Positions 7,793 to 14,422 of a DNA stretch of 64,000 bases are shown here, piece by piece. Position numbers and translations under genes: made by a program. The stretch's first letter is position 1, and every line of letters starts with the position of its first letter. The DNA is from Thiobius zoothamnicola. GTDB taxonomy: Bacteria > Pseudomonadota > Gammaproteobacteria > Chromatiales > Chromatiaceae. Below the pieces are notes generated by a model. The model was not told where the DNA came from. It saw only the letters and a program-made list of their open reading frames with translations, and searched no databases. The stretch covers positions 620,001-684,000 of the forward strand of contig OY782758.1 in NCBI GenBank assembly GCA_963678215.1, given 5' to 3'.

Positions 7793-9931
7793 ATGGATGA
7801 ATTCCTGGTGACAGCGTCGCCGGGAGTTTCTATCCGCCATTTGTTTTCATGGAGCCATGCAAAACAAATGGGGATCAACATGCAGCAAAGCGACGTGAAT
7901 ACGCCAACCTATCCATTCATGGAAGGCTTGGAACGGCTGCAAAAAATCGGTGCTTATGGAAACGGCATCAAAATTGGCGTTGTCGATAGCGACGTTGATC
8001 ACCAGCACCCATTACTGGACTCACAACAGGTGGATTGCGGCGAAGCAAGCTGCCGGATGCCCAGCCTGCATGGTACCACCGTATCCAGCCTGATTATTGG
8101 CAAGAATATTGGCATCGCGCCTGAAAGCCAGATTATTCCGATTCCGGTTTTTCAGGAAACCGCCGACGGTCAACTACAAGGCTGTTCTCAGCGCGCCTTA
8201 AGCAAAGCTATCAAATATGCTGCCCAACAAGGTTGCCGCCTCATTAATATCAGCGGCAGCTCGGTTTCAGTCAATGGCAACGGCGAACTGGAACTGCGCC
8301 AAACAATCGCAGCCTGCCGTGAACAAGGCATTTTGATTATCGCCGCCGTCGGTAATGAAGGTCAATTCACTGAATCAGTGCCTGCCTCATTACCTCATGT
8401 GCTGGCGGTTGGTGCCTGCGACCATGCCGGACAGCCTTGCGCATTTAATAACTATGGCCCAAAGCTGCAACGCAAAGCTTTATTAGCACCCGGCCTTAAC
8501 ATGCCAGCCCTCACTTCGGCGGGTGAACTCATCCAAGTGAGCGGCAGCAGCTTCGCCACGCCCATTGTCAGCGGCGTAGTCGCCCTGCTCATGCAAGCGC
8601 AATACAACGCGACTGACGCCATTGATATCGACATCCTTGAACACATGCTGTTCAGCAGTCTGTGGCCATGCCAAACCGCAGAAGGCGAAGACTGCGCACG
8701 CGTGATGGCCGGGCGTCTGCACATCCCTGCGCTCACTCAAGCTTTACGCCAACAATATCCCACGTTATCCGACAACGGGCAGATTGAGATGGCAGCCGCG
8801 CAAAGCGATGACACGCTCAACAGTCAAGCTCCGACTCAACCAACGGCGCAAGCACCTAATGAAATGGCGCAGGTCATGCCCGCTTCAAACCCACCCAAAC
8901 CACAAACCGAGAGGAATTTCTCCATGTCTGAGACCACGGAAACCCTTGAGGCTTCAGCCGAAGCCATACCCACACCACCGGAAACAATGGATGAGCAAAC
9001 CCCGGAAGTTGAACCGGCCAGCCTTGAACTGCCCAACGTTACCGACCCGGCATCCAATACCCCGGTACATGCCACAGCGGAACCCAAAAACGTCAAGCCA
9101 CAAGGGCAATGCATCACCGCCAGTAACCATATCCTGGATGAGAAAATCTTTACGATTGGCGAAATCGGCTACGACTTCGGCACCGAAGCGCGCCTGGATT
9201 ATTTCACCCAAGTCATGGGCAATAACGACAGCCACCCATTCGACCCGGTGCAAATGGCCGATCATTTGAACGCAGGCGACAACATTGAACAGTCGAATGC
9301 TTTGATCTGGACACTCAAGATCGACGGCATTCCAGTATACGCCATTGAACCGGCGAACCAATTTGCCGTACTGCAATATGGCCGTTTGGTCGAATTTTTG
9401 TTCGATCAGGAAAAGAACGATGTCGAACGGGTCTCCATCGCAGGCGTGTTGTCCGGTGAAGCCCGTCTGTTCAATGGTCAGATCGTACCCAAGATTTCTC
9501 CAGTATTACGCGGCATGTTCAACTGGAAATCCACCCTGTTAGCGGATGCGGTCATGGGTGAAAGCGACCCATCGGATGAAACTGCCACGCAAAAAACCGA
9601 GCTGACCAATTTCCTTAACCGCATTTACTACGAACTGCGCAATCGTGGCCTCGATCCGCATGAACGCGCCATCAACTATGCCGCCACCAATGCCTACCAA
9701 ATGAAGGCGGTCTTCGAAGATGCCATCAGCGAGAACCTGTTCCTGAACAAAATCAGCGCCGAACAAAGCCCGATTTGCCGACCGGAATCCGATTGTTGGG
9801 ATGTAGTGCTGGAATTCTTCAACCCCAAACAACGTTTGAATGCCGCGCGCAAACTGTATCGCTACACCGTGGATGTCAGCGACATCATGCCAGTCACTGT
9901 AGGCGATATGCGTAGCTGGAATGCCTATTAA
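7793..9931 (+). CDS. subtilisin-like protease with PatG C-terminal region (RiPP maturation type)
   Basis: This 712-residue protein has an S8 peptidase domain at about residues 55-270 with an intact triad: Asp65 in IGVVDSDV, His93 in LHGTTV, Ser253 in SGSSFATP, and oxyanion Asn188 in AAVGNEG. A Pro/Ala/Glu-rich linker (about 330-440) leads to a region starting DEKIFTIGEIGYDFGTEAR that resembles the PatG-type domains of cyanobactin maturation proteases. There is no signal peptide, so it is probably cytoplasmic. In cyanobactin pathways such proteins cut or macrocyclise precursor peptides; here the precursors would be the small genes starting at 10030, 10364 and 11598. There is no N-terminal oxidase domain as in PatG, so the architecture is nearer PatA. 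Activity on these peptides is inferred. Confidence 0.88.
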   Translation: MDEFLVTASPGVSIRHLFSWSHAKQMGINMQQSDVNTPTYPFMEGLERLQKIGAYGNGIKIGVVDSDVDHQHPLLDSQQVDCGEASCRMPSLHGTTVSSLIIGKNIGIAPESQIIPIPVFQETADGQLQGCSQRALSKAIKYAAQQGCRLINISGSSVSVNGNGELELRQTIAACREQGILIIAAVGNEGQFTESVPASLPHVLAVGACDHAGQPCAFNNYGPKLQRKALLAPGLNMPALTSAGELIQVSGSSFATPIVSGVVALLMQAQYNATDAIDIDILEHMLFSSLWPCQTAEGEDCARVMAGRLHIPALTQALRQQYPTLSDNGQIEMAAAQSDDTLNSQAPTQPTAQAPNEMAQVMPASNPPKPQTERNFSMSETTETLEASAEAIPTPPETMDEQTPEVEPASLELPNVTDPASNTPVHATAEPKNVKPQGQCITASNHILDEKIFTIGEIGYDFGTEARLDYFTQVMGNNDSHPFDPVQMADHLNAGDNIEQSNALIWTLKIDGIPVYAIEPANQFAVLQYGRLVEFLFDQEKNDVERVSIAGVLSGEARLFNGQIVPKISPVLRGMFNWKSTLLADAVMGESDPSDETATQKTELTNFLNRIYYELRNRGLDPHERAINYAATNAYQMKAVFEDAISENLFLNKISAEQSPICRPESDCWDVVLEFFNPKQRLNAARKLYRYTVDVSDIMPVTVGDMRSWNAY

Positions 9932-9952
9932 CAAGGCGAAAAACCCAATTGC

Positions 9953-9973
9953 GCGTTGTGCGAAGCGCAACGC
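9953..9973 (+). other. hairpin before the first precursor gene
   Basis: A 9-bp near-perfect stem (GCGTTGTGC / GCGCAACGC, one G-T pair) with loop GAA lies between the protease stop and the first peptide gene. No T-run follows. It could moderate read-through or stabilise the peptide message, allowing more peptide than protease to be made. Confidence 0.5.
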
Positions 9974-10029
9974 CAATCACCGGGGAACCCTCCCCATCAC
10001 TTAACCAACTCTGAACAGGAGATATTGTC

Positions 10030-10179
10030 ATGAAACTGCCAAATCAAAACCCTGGCGTTGATCGTTCCAACCGTCTGGCTGCGGCCAAAGCCGCCGGCGT
10101 TCAACCCGCATTCTGGGGTAACGTGTTGGATGTTTTGAAAAAAGGCGCTCAAGGCGCGCTGCAAGGCGTGCTGGGCTAA
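10030..10179 (+). CDS. small precursor peptide, copy 1 (49 aa)
   Basis: This is a 49-residue peptide starting MKLPNQNPGVDRSNRLAAAK, with a strong ribosome site AGGAGA 7 nt before the ATG. The first 28 residues are almost identical in the other two intact copies and include LPNQNPGVDR, which fits the cyanobactin-type leader pattern LPxQxx(P/G)VxR. The C-terminal 21 residues, WGNVLDVLKKGAQGALQGVL plus G, would form an amphipathic helix and contain no Cys. It is inferred to be a ribosomal peptide processed by the protease upstream. An unmodified bacteriocin and a head-to-tail cyclised peptide are both possible. Confidence 0.8.
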   Translation: MKLPNQNPGVDRSNRLAAAKAAGVQPAFWGNVLDVLKKGAQGALQGVLG

Positions 10180-10198
10180 GCGTTAAAGCTTGGTTATG

Positions 10199-10226
10199 GC
10201 GCACGGCTGCCTGGGTGGTCGTGCGC
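10199..10226 (+). terminator. conserved hairpin after precursor copy 1
   Basis: GCGCACG / CGTGCGC stem with a 14-nt loop, 20 nt past the stop. The same hairpin follows every precursor copy. Only a short pyrimidine tract (TTC) follows, so it may be a weak terminator or a 3' stabilising structure. Confidence 0.5.
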
Positions 10227-10299
10227 TTCAGAGTACAAACAATCTATCGGCTGAGTCGAGTAGATTATTTACTGAGAATACCTGAGTTCGGTGCGTAAT

Positions 10300-10326
10300 G
10301 TTGGGCCGCACTTCGTTTTGCCCAAC
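10300..10326 (+). repeat. REP-like palindrome A
   Basis: GTTGGGC ... GCCCAAC inverted repeat around CGCACTTCGTTTT. Related palindromes occur at 11544-11569 and 12343-12371 within the same locus, so this is a dispersed extragenic repeat family. Confidence 0.6.
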
Positions 10327-10363
10327 CTACGTGCTTAACCAACCCTGAACAGGAGATATTGTT

Positions 10364-10537
10364 ATGAAACTGCCAAATCAAAACCCTGGCGTTGATCGTT
10401 CCAACCGTCTGGCTGCAGCCCAGGCTGCAGGTGTCAATCCGGCGTTTCTGGGCGCCCTTGCCAGTGTTTTGCCAACTATTTTGCCCATTTTGGGAAAAGC
10501 CGGCATGGGTGCACTGCAAGGTGTCATGAACGGCTAA
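10364..10537 (+). CDS. small precursor peptide, copy 2 (57 aa)
   Basis: This 57-residue peptide has the same leader as copy 1 through residue 28 apart from small changes (AAAQAAGVNPAF). Its C-terminal part is longer: LGALASVLPTILPILGKAGM followed by GALQGVMNG. That tail is hydrophobic, Gly/Pro-containing, Cys-free and ends like copy 1 (GALQGV). The ribosome site AGGAGA and the 26 nt upstream repeat those of copy 1, showing cassette duplication. It is the gene directly before the papain-like protein. The role as a processed peptide is inferred from the protease neighbour and the leader conservation. Confidence 0.8.
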   Translation: MKLPNQNPGVDRSNRLAAAQAAGVNPAFLGALASVLPTILPILGKAGMGALQGVMNG

Positions 10538-10560
10538 TCGAACTTAAAGATTAGTTAGCA

Positions 10561-10588
10561 GCGCACAGCTGCCTGGGTGGTCGTGCGT
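10561..10588 (+). terminator. conserved hairpin after precursor copy 2
   Basis: GCGCAC ... GTGCG stem around the conserved loop GCTGCCTGGGTGGTC; same position and sequence as the hairpins after the other copies, with a T-richer stretch (GTTGTGTTTAG) after it. Confidence 0.5.
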
Positions 10589-10684
10589 TGTGTTTAGCTT
10601 TCTTGATGATTCTATAAGGTGAGAATTATCGAAAAATGCTTGATATACCCATATGTGAAGTAAATGTGAAACTGGAGACGCAGA

Positions 10685-11248
10685 ATGAGTTTGAACCAGA
10701 ATCTACTGTGGGCAAAGGAGGCGGTTACCTATACTCACAAAACGTTACCTTACGGGATGTCAAATCCTGTCTACTCAGGACAGGTGACGACGCCTGAAGC
10801 CGCAAAAAAAGTCCTTCAAGGCCGAATTGACGCCGAAGAGGTTGGCTTTTCTACATCGGCCAGAACCGCCACTGCGATGTGGGAAGGCGCGGGAAACTGC
10901 GGAGAGATGGCCCGTATCGCACTGAAGAAGTTGAAAACACTAGGAGCTAGCCCTCTCCACCTGATGCACATTCCGTCGATCCAGATTCAACAGGGAGCCA
11001 TTAATCACACTTTTGTTGTTATTGAGGGCCAGAATCTCGCACCATTGAATAACTATTCTGTAGGTGGTACGGATTGTACAGCGTGGGGGAACAACGCCGT
11101 GATTTGCGACCCTTGGATGTCCGTCGCTACTAAAGCGAGCACTGCTCACAAGATTTGGGCACCCTACGGTCAGGATTCCTGGTATTTCGATGCCGAAGAA
11201 ATTGCTGTAAGTAATTTGCCCACACGGCCTGCTGAGGCGCCATTTTAG
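10685..11248 (+). CDS. papain-like/transglutaminase-fold Cys-His-Asp protein
   Basis: This 187-residue protein has no signal peptide or membrane helix. Three motifs fit a papain-like catalytic triad: Cys72 in GNCGEMA, His108 in INHTFVVIEG, and Asp142 in VICDPWM. This order and spacing resemble small cysteine protease, deamidase or transglutaminase effectors and polymorphic-toxin domains. Ribosome site GGAG lies 7 nt before the ATG. It sits between precursor copy 2 and the decayed copy. It could be a toxin released with the peptides or a peptide-processing enzyme. The catalytic type is inferred from motifs only. Confidence 0.65.
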   Translation: MSLNQNLLWAKEAVTYTHKTLPYGMSNPVYSGQVTTPEAAKKVLQGRIDAEEVGFSTSARTATAMWEGAGNCGEMARIALKKLKTLGASPLHLMHIPSIQIQQGAINHTFVVIEGQNLAPLNNYSVGGTDCTAWGNNAVICDPWMSVATKASTAHKIWAPYGQDSWYFDAEEIAVSNLPTRPAEAPF

Positions 11249-11354
11249 AGAACGGCACCAAAATAAAGATGCATTCAACACCGGGGCATTTCATCACGGA
11301 AAGGAACGTCGCCCGTACCTCGTTATGCCACTCTGAGCAGCCAGCGAGTTAGGC

Positions 11355-11468
11355 CTAGCGTTGATCGTTCTAACCGTCTGGCTGCGGCTAAAGCCGCCGG
11401 CGTTCAACCCGCATTTTGGATGTTTGAAAAAAGCCGGTCAAGGCGCGCTGCAAGGCGTGTTGGGCTAA
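11355..11468 (+). pseudogene. decayed precursor peptide copy
   Basis: The DNA matches copy 1 from the GVDR codons to the stop, but the ribosome site, start codon and first codons are missing. About 13 nt are also deleted around the core start, plus one more base in the T-run, breaking the frame before KKAGQGALQGVLG could be read. The hairpin after it is intact. It shows that the cassettes multiply and decay. Confidence 0.8.
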
Positions 11469-11488
11469 GCGTTAAAGCTTAGTTAATG

Positions 11489-11516
11489 GCGCACGACTGC
11501 TTGGGTGGTCGTGCGC
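11489..11516 (+). terminator. conserved hairpin after the decayed copy
   Basis: The best-paired member of the set: GCGCACGAC / GTCGTGCGC, 9 bp, around the loop TGCTTGGGTG. It is retained although the peptide gene upstream is broken. Confidence 0.5.
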
Positions 11517-11543
11517 TTCAAGGTACGAACAATCTATCTAAAT

Positions 11544-11569
11544 GTTGGGCCGCACTGCGTTTAGCCCAG
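11544..11569 (+). repeat. REP-like palindrome B
   Basis: GTTGGGC ... GCCCAG around CGCACTGCGTTTA; same family as the palindrome at 10300. It lies just before the leader of precursor copy 3. Confidence 0.55.
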
Positions 11570-11597
11570 TAACCAACTCTGAACAGGAAATATTGTT

Positions 11598-11771
11598 ATG
11601 AAACTGCCAAATCAAAACCCTGGTGTGAATCGTTCCAACCGTCTGGCCGCCGCTAAAGCCGCTGGCATCAACCCGGCGTTTCTAGGTGTCCTTGCCAGCG
11701 CTTTGCCAACCATTTTGCCGATTTTGGGAAAAGCCGGCATGGGGGCACTGCAAGGTGTCATGAACGGCTAA
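11598..11771 (+). CDS. small precursor peptide, copy 3 (57 aa)
   Basis: This 57-residue peptide is nearly identical to copy 2: MKLPNQNPGVNRSNRLAAAK, then AAGINPAFLGVLASALPTIL, then PILGKAGMGALQGVMNG. The differences (D11N, Q20K, V24I, A31V, V35A) are conservative and suggest selection on the product. The ribosome site is AGGAAA. The conserved hairpin follows, then the HNH gene. The arrangement of peptide, hairpin, enzyme repeats that at copy 2. Confidence 0.8.
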   Translation: MKLPNQNPGVNRSNRLAAAKAAGINPAFLGVLASALPTILPILGKAGMGALQGVMNG

Positions 11772-11794
11772 TCGGACTTAAAACTTAGTTAATG

Positions 11795-11822
11795 GCGCAC
11801 GACTTCTTAGATGATCATGCGC
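11795..11822 (+). terminator. conserved hairpin after precursor copy 3
   Basis: A diverged member of the set: GCGCACGAC pairs imperfectly with GATCATGCGC. It ends 22 nt before the HNH start codon. Confidence 0.4.
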
Positions 11823-11844
11823 TTCATTTACAGGAGTGTTTCTA

Positions 11845-12327
11845 ATGGCGTGGACAAATCTTGGCAACCAAGCGCTTCATCGCGTTCGAACAATCGTATA
11901 TGGTGCAAACTATAACCCTAATTTTGATGCATTTGGCGGGTTTACTTATGGGCAACATTACCCCAATGGGGTTCGAATCAACTTTGAGAATGCAATTATC
12001 CAGCATGTAATACAAAATGCCCCGACAGATAATGGTCAACCTCCTTGGTATACATGTGCTTATTGTGACTGGGAGTATCCTAGGAATCGCTGCCAAATAG
12101 ATCACGTAATACCTTGGCACGTATACTCTCAGCAAATGACTACTAATAACCCATTGGCAAATGCATTGGCTTTACAGGTTTGGGCTGGCTGTAATGACCC
12201 GGCGAATTTAGTTGTTGCCTGCCAGCCTTGCAATGGAGCCAAAGGAAATCAAGTGCTTGTCGGGGTAGCTATGAATGCATTTATTACTAATAGGCAGAAT
12301 CTTGCTAATGCACAACAAGGTTTTTAA
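11845..12327 (+). CDS. HNH endonuclease-type protein
   Basis: This 160-residue protein has a C-terminal HNH nuclease motif: zinc cysteines in CAYC (71-74), the metal-binding pair in QIDHVIPW (Asp86, His87), NPANLV-type Asn121, and a second zinc pair CQPCN (126-130) followed by GAKGN. Such domains cut DNA in restriction enzymes, colicin-type toxins and phage packaging. No signal peptide is present. The ATG at 11845 has AGGAG 8 nt before it; the GTG at 11836 is less likely. Its position right after a precursor cassette and its lower GC suggest acquired cargo; a secreted nuclease toxin is one reading, a phage-derived nuclease another. Confidence 0.78.
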   Translation: MAWTNLGNQALHRVRTIVYGANYNPNFDAFGGFTYGQHYPNGVRINFENAIIQHVIQNAPTDNGQPPWYTCAYCDWEYPRNRCQIDHVIPWHVYSQQMTTNNPLANALALQVWAGCNDPANLVVACQPCNGAKGNQVLVGVAMNAFITNRQNLANAQQGF

Positions 12328-12342
12328 TTCTGTTAGCACGTA

Positions 12343-12371
12343 GGTTGAGGGTCAAACGGAGTGCGACTCAA
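12343..12371 (+). repeat. REP-like palindrome C
   Basis: GTTGAG ... CTCAAC around GGTCAAACGGAGTGCGA, preceded by CACGTAG and followed by ACCCAAC; related to the palindromes at 10300 and 11544. It lies just past the HNH gene. Confidence 0.5.
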
Positions 12372-12444
12372 CACCCAACAAAAAATAGCTTACAAAGTGG
12401 AACCGCCGCTATCACAAGTACTTTCTTTTTAGAGGCTGAGTTGT

Positions 12445-12498
12445 ATGAATAACAACTTTGCTTTACCAGATGATCAAAGGAAATCAATATGTTGTTAA
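12445..12498 (+). CDS. possible 17-residue leader ORF
   Basis: A short frame, MNNNFALPDDQRKSICC, begins at an ATG with GAGG upstream. Its stop codon overlaps the start region of the muramidase gene, so it could couple translation. It may be chance. Confidence 0.25.
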   Translation: MNNNFALPDDQRKSICC

Positions 12499-13379
12499 AA
12501 CATTCCTCCAATCAAACAACGCCGGATCAACAGGTTTCTTTATTACAGATTCGCCTGCGCTCCGCTGGTTACAATCTCAAAGTGGATGGTTTCTTTGGCC
12601 ACAAAACCGAGTCTTGCGTACGCAGCTTGCAAAATAAGGCAACTCTGGCTTGTGACGGCATTGTTGGGCCGGACACCTGGAACGCGTTATCCAAGGCGCT
12701 AGGCCAATCCTCTCTGGCAAAAACCTCCGCTCAACACACTGAAGCGTCACCCCATGCCAAAGCAGAAGACCTCGACACCATGCAACAACGCTATCTACCC
12801 GGTTTTCACGGCGATCTGCATTGGATACACCAACGGGAAGGGCACGCTGGCAAACCTTATTGGCCAGGCGGTGCTTCCGGCATTACTTTGGATCCCGGTC
12901 TGGATTTGGGGCATGCCAAACCCGCGCTTATCCAATCCGCTTATCAGGACTTATTAACTGCCGAGCAGTGGCAGGCCGTCGAATCGGTGATGGGCATCAC
13001 GGGCGATGCGGCGAAGAAGAAGTTACATGACGCCGAAGACCCGATGTATGGCGCCTTGAGCAGCATTCGCGTTTCACGCGAAATGGCCGACCCGATTTTT
13101 ATCCTGGTCGCTTCACCTTATTGGTTGGATGCGTGCAAACGCTTCCCGGGATTAGGTAATGCATCAACCCCGGGCGCCGTGCAAACCGCCATGTTATCCA
13201 TCGTTTACAATCGTGGTGTGTATAACAAAGCCTTACTCTGTCTCAAGCCTTCCATACAACATCACGACTGGCAGAAAATGGGGCATATTATTGCCGGCAT
13301 GCAACAATCACACAAATTACCGGGCATCAGTAAAAGACGCCGGATGGAAGGTGGATTGATTCTACAAGGAATAGCTTAA
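12489..13379 (+). CDS. peptidoglycan-binding domain plus muramidase
   Basis: Residues about 12-72 form a peptidoglycan-binding type 1 domain (LRSAGYNLKVDGFFGHKTES ... GIVGPDTWNAL). The C-terminal part is a lysozyme-fold hydrolase: REGHAGKPYW with likely catalytic Glu118, then ITLDPGLDLGH (Thr133, Asp139), matching the Glu-Asp-Thr layout of T4 lysozyme and pesticin, plus MLSIVYNRG and KRRRMEGG. It should cleave peptidoglycan glycan strands. There is no signal peptide, so release would need lysis, a holin or a dedicated route. Ribosome site AAGGAA. The membrane-protein gene starts 1 nt past its stop. Confidence 0.85.
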   Translation: MLLKHSSNQTTPDQQVSLLQIRLRSAGYNLKVDGFFGHKTESCVRSLQNKATLACDGIVGPDTWNALSKALGQSSLAKTSAQHTEASPHAKAEDLDTMQQRYLPGFHGDLHWIHQREGHAGKPYWPGGASGITLDPGLDLGHAKPALIQSAYQDLLTAEQWQAVESVMGITGDAAKKKLHDAEDPMYGALSSIRVSREMADPIFILVASPYWLDACKRFPGLGNASTPGAVQTAMLSIVYNRGVYNKALLCLKPSIQHHDWQKMGHIIAGMQQSHKLPGISKRRRMEGGLILQGIA

Positions 13380-13380
13380 T

Positions 13381-13686
13381 ATGAATCTGCCTCATCAGAA
13401 TCAGGTGAATCAAGATAACCTCCCGGAACCTGATGAGAAAACACAATCAACTAAATCGATTACCCGACAGCATCATATTTCCCCGCAGCTCATCATCAGC
13501 ATACTGTTTATCCTGGCTTATTTTTTGATGTTGGGCGCGATTCTATATATTGAATCCAGTGATACCATCAACATGGAAAAGGGCGAAAACTCCATGATAG
13601 ATGAACTACAAATTTTATTCGGCGCAATTACGGCTGGTGTTGGGCAGGTATTGAATTATTGGTTTAGCAATGGCGCAAGAAGATAA
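13381..13686 (+). CDS. single-helix membrane protein, holin- or immunity-like
   Basis: This is a 101-residue protein with one clear transmembrane helix (LIISILFILAYFLMLGAILY) after a polar 40-residue N-terminus, and a C-terminal LFGAITAGVGQVLNYWF stretch like those of some phage holin-associated proteins. It begins 1 nt after the muramidase stop, so the pair is co-translated. It could export the muramidase, act as a holin, or protect the producer. The N-terminus MNLPHQNQVN recalls the precursor leader MKLPNQNPGV, which may be chance. 13687-13752 holds nothing I recognise. Confidence 0.7.
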   Translation: MNLPHQNQVNQDNLPEPDEKTQSTKSITRQHHISPQLIISILFILAYFLMLGAILYIESSDTINMEKGENSMIDELQILFGAITAGVGQVLNYWFSNGARR

Positions 13687-13752
13687 CGTATCGCCACTAC
13701 AGAAAAGTTTTCCCATTTCAAATTCCATGGCGTCAGCATTTGGTGATACGGG

Positions 13753-14400
13753 TTATTCCCCCAATCGCATCCTCAACCAGTCCGCAATATCCCTCATTTC
13801 CTGCGGATGCACATGGTGCGCCATCGGATAATGGCGAGAGTCAATCTGGGCACCTAATGTCTGCAACTGTTGCGCTGTGGTTTGCGCGATAGTGAATGGC
13901 ACAACATCATCCTGCACCCCATGCGCCTGGAAGACAGGTAGACCGGTTCCGTCGCCCACTGACTGAGCCAGATAGGTGGAAAGCGCTATCACGCCAGCAG
14001 GTTTTTCCCGCATGCGCAAAGCGCAATCCAATGCGACAACTCCACCTTGAGAGAACCCGGCGAGTACCAGGCGGTTCAGCGCGATGCCATCGCGCAACTG
14101 GTCGGCGATCAGTGCATTCAGATAATCCACCGAACGCGCAATGCCTGCTGCGTCAATCTGCTGTTCCAACGCGCTGGAATATACGTCATACCAGGCAGGC
14201 ATCGGATAGCCGCCATTCAAGGTCACTGGTTGCACTGGTGCATGCGGAAAAATAAAGCGTAAACCCAGCGCCTGCTGCACATTCAGTTCGGACGCGACAG
14301 GAACGAAATCATTGCCATCCGCGCCCAGGCCATGCAGCCAGATAACCGCCGAACGTGCCGTGGACGGTGGTTCAAGTATCACGGGAGGTTGGTATTCCAT
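13753..14400 (-). CDS. alpha/beta-hydrolase carboxylesterase
   Basis: This 215-residue serine hydrolase of the phospholipase/carboxylesterase family has the oxyanion region VIWLHGLGADGNDF, nucleophile Ser in GFSQGG, Asp in VQDDVVPF and His in MAHHVHP. Family members cleave short-chain esters, and some remove acyl groups from proteins. The ATG at 14400 is chosen for AAGGA 8 nt upstream and the typical N-terminus. It follows the M99-type carboxypeptidase gene by 22 nt on the same strand. Confidence 0.9.
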   Translation of the reverse strand: MEYQPPVILEPPSTARSAVIWLHGLGADGNDFVPVASELNVQQALGLRFIFPHAPVQPVTLNGGYPMPAWYDVYSSALEQQIDAAGIARSVDYLNALIADQLRDGIALNRLVLAGFSQGGVVALDCALRMREKPAGVIALSTYLAQSVGDGTGLPVFQAHGVQDDVVPFTIAQTTAQQLQTLGAQIDSRHYPMAHHVHPQEMRDIADWLRMRLGE

Positions 14401-14422
14401 GGGCAGTATCCTTAACAGGTTG

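Noticed and set aside
8784..9269. 161-codon plus-strand frame inside the protease gene
   Set aside because: It is basic and Pro/Arg-rich, as expected for an out-of-frame reading of the linker; the real frame has a clear domain order.
12445..12498. The 17-residue frame as a further precursor peptide
   Set aside because: It contains LPDDQ but not the full LPxQxx(P/G)VxR pattern and is too short for a core; kept only as a low-confidence leader ORF.
7303..13686. Prophage or tailocin interpretation of the whole peptide block
   Set aside because: Only the muramidase, the membrane protein and perhaps the HNH gene are phage-like; no capsid, tail, terminase or integrase gene is present, and the repeated peptide units are not phage features.
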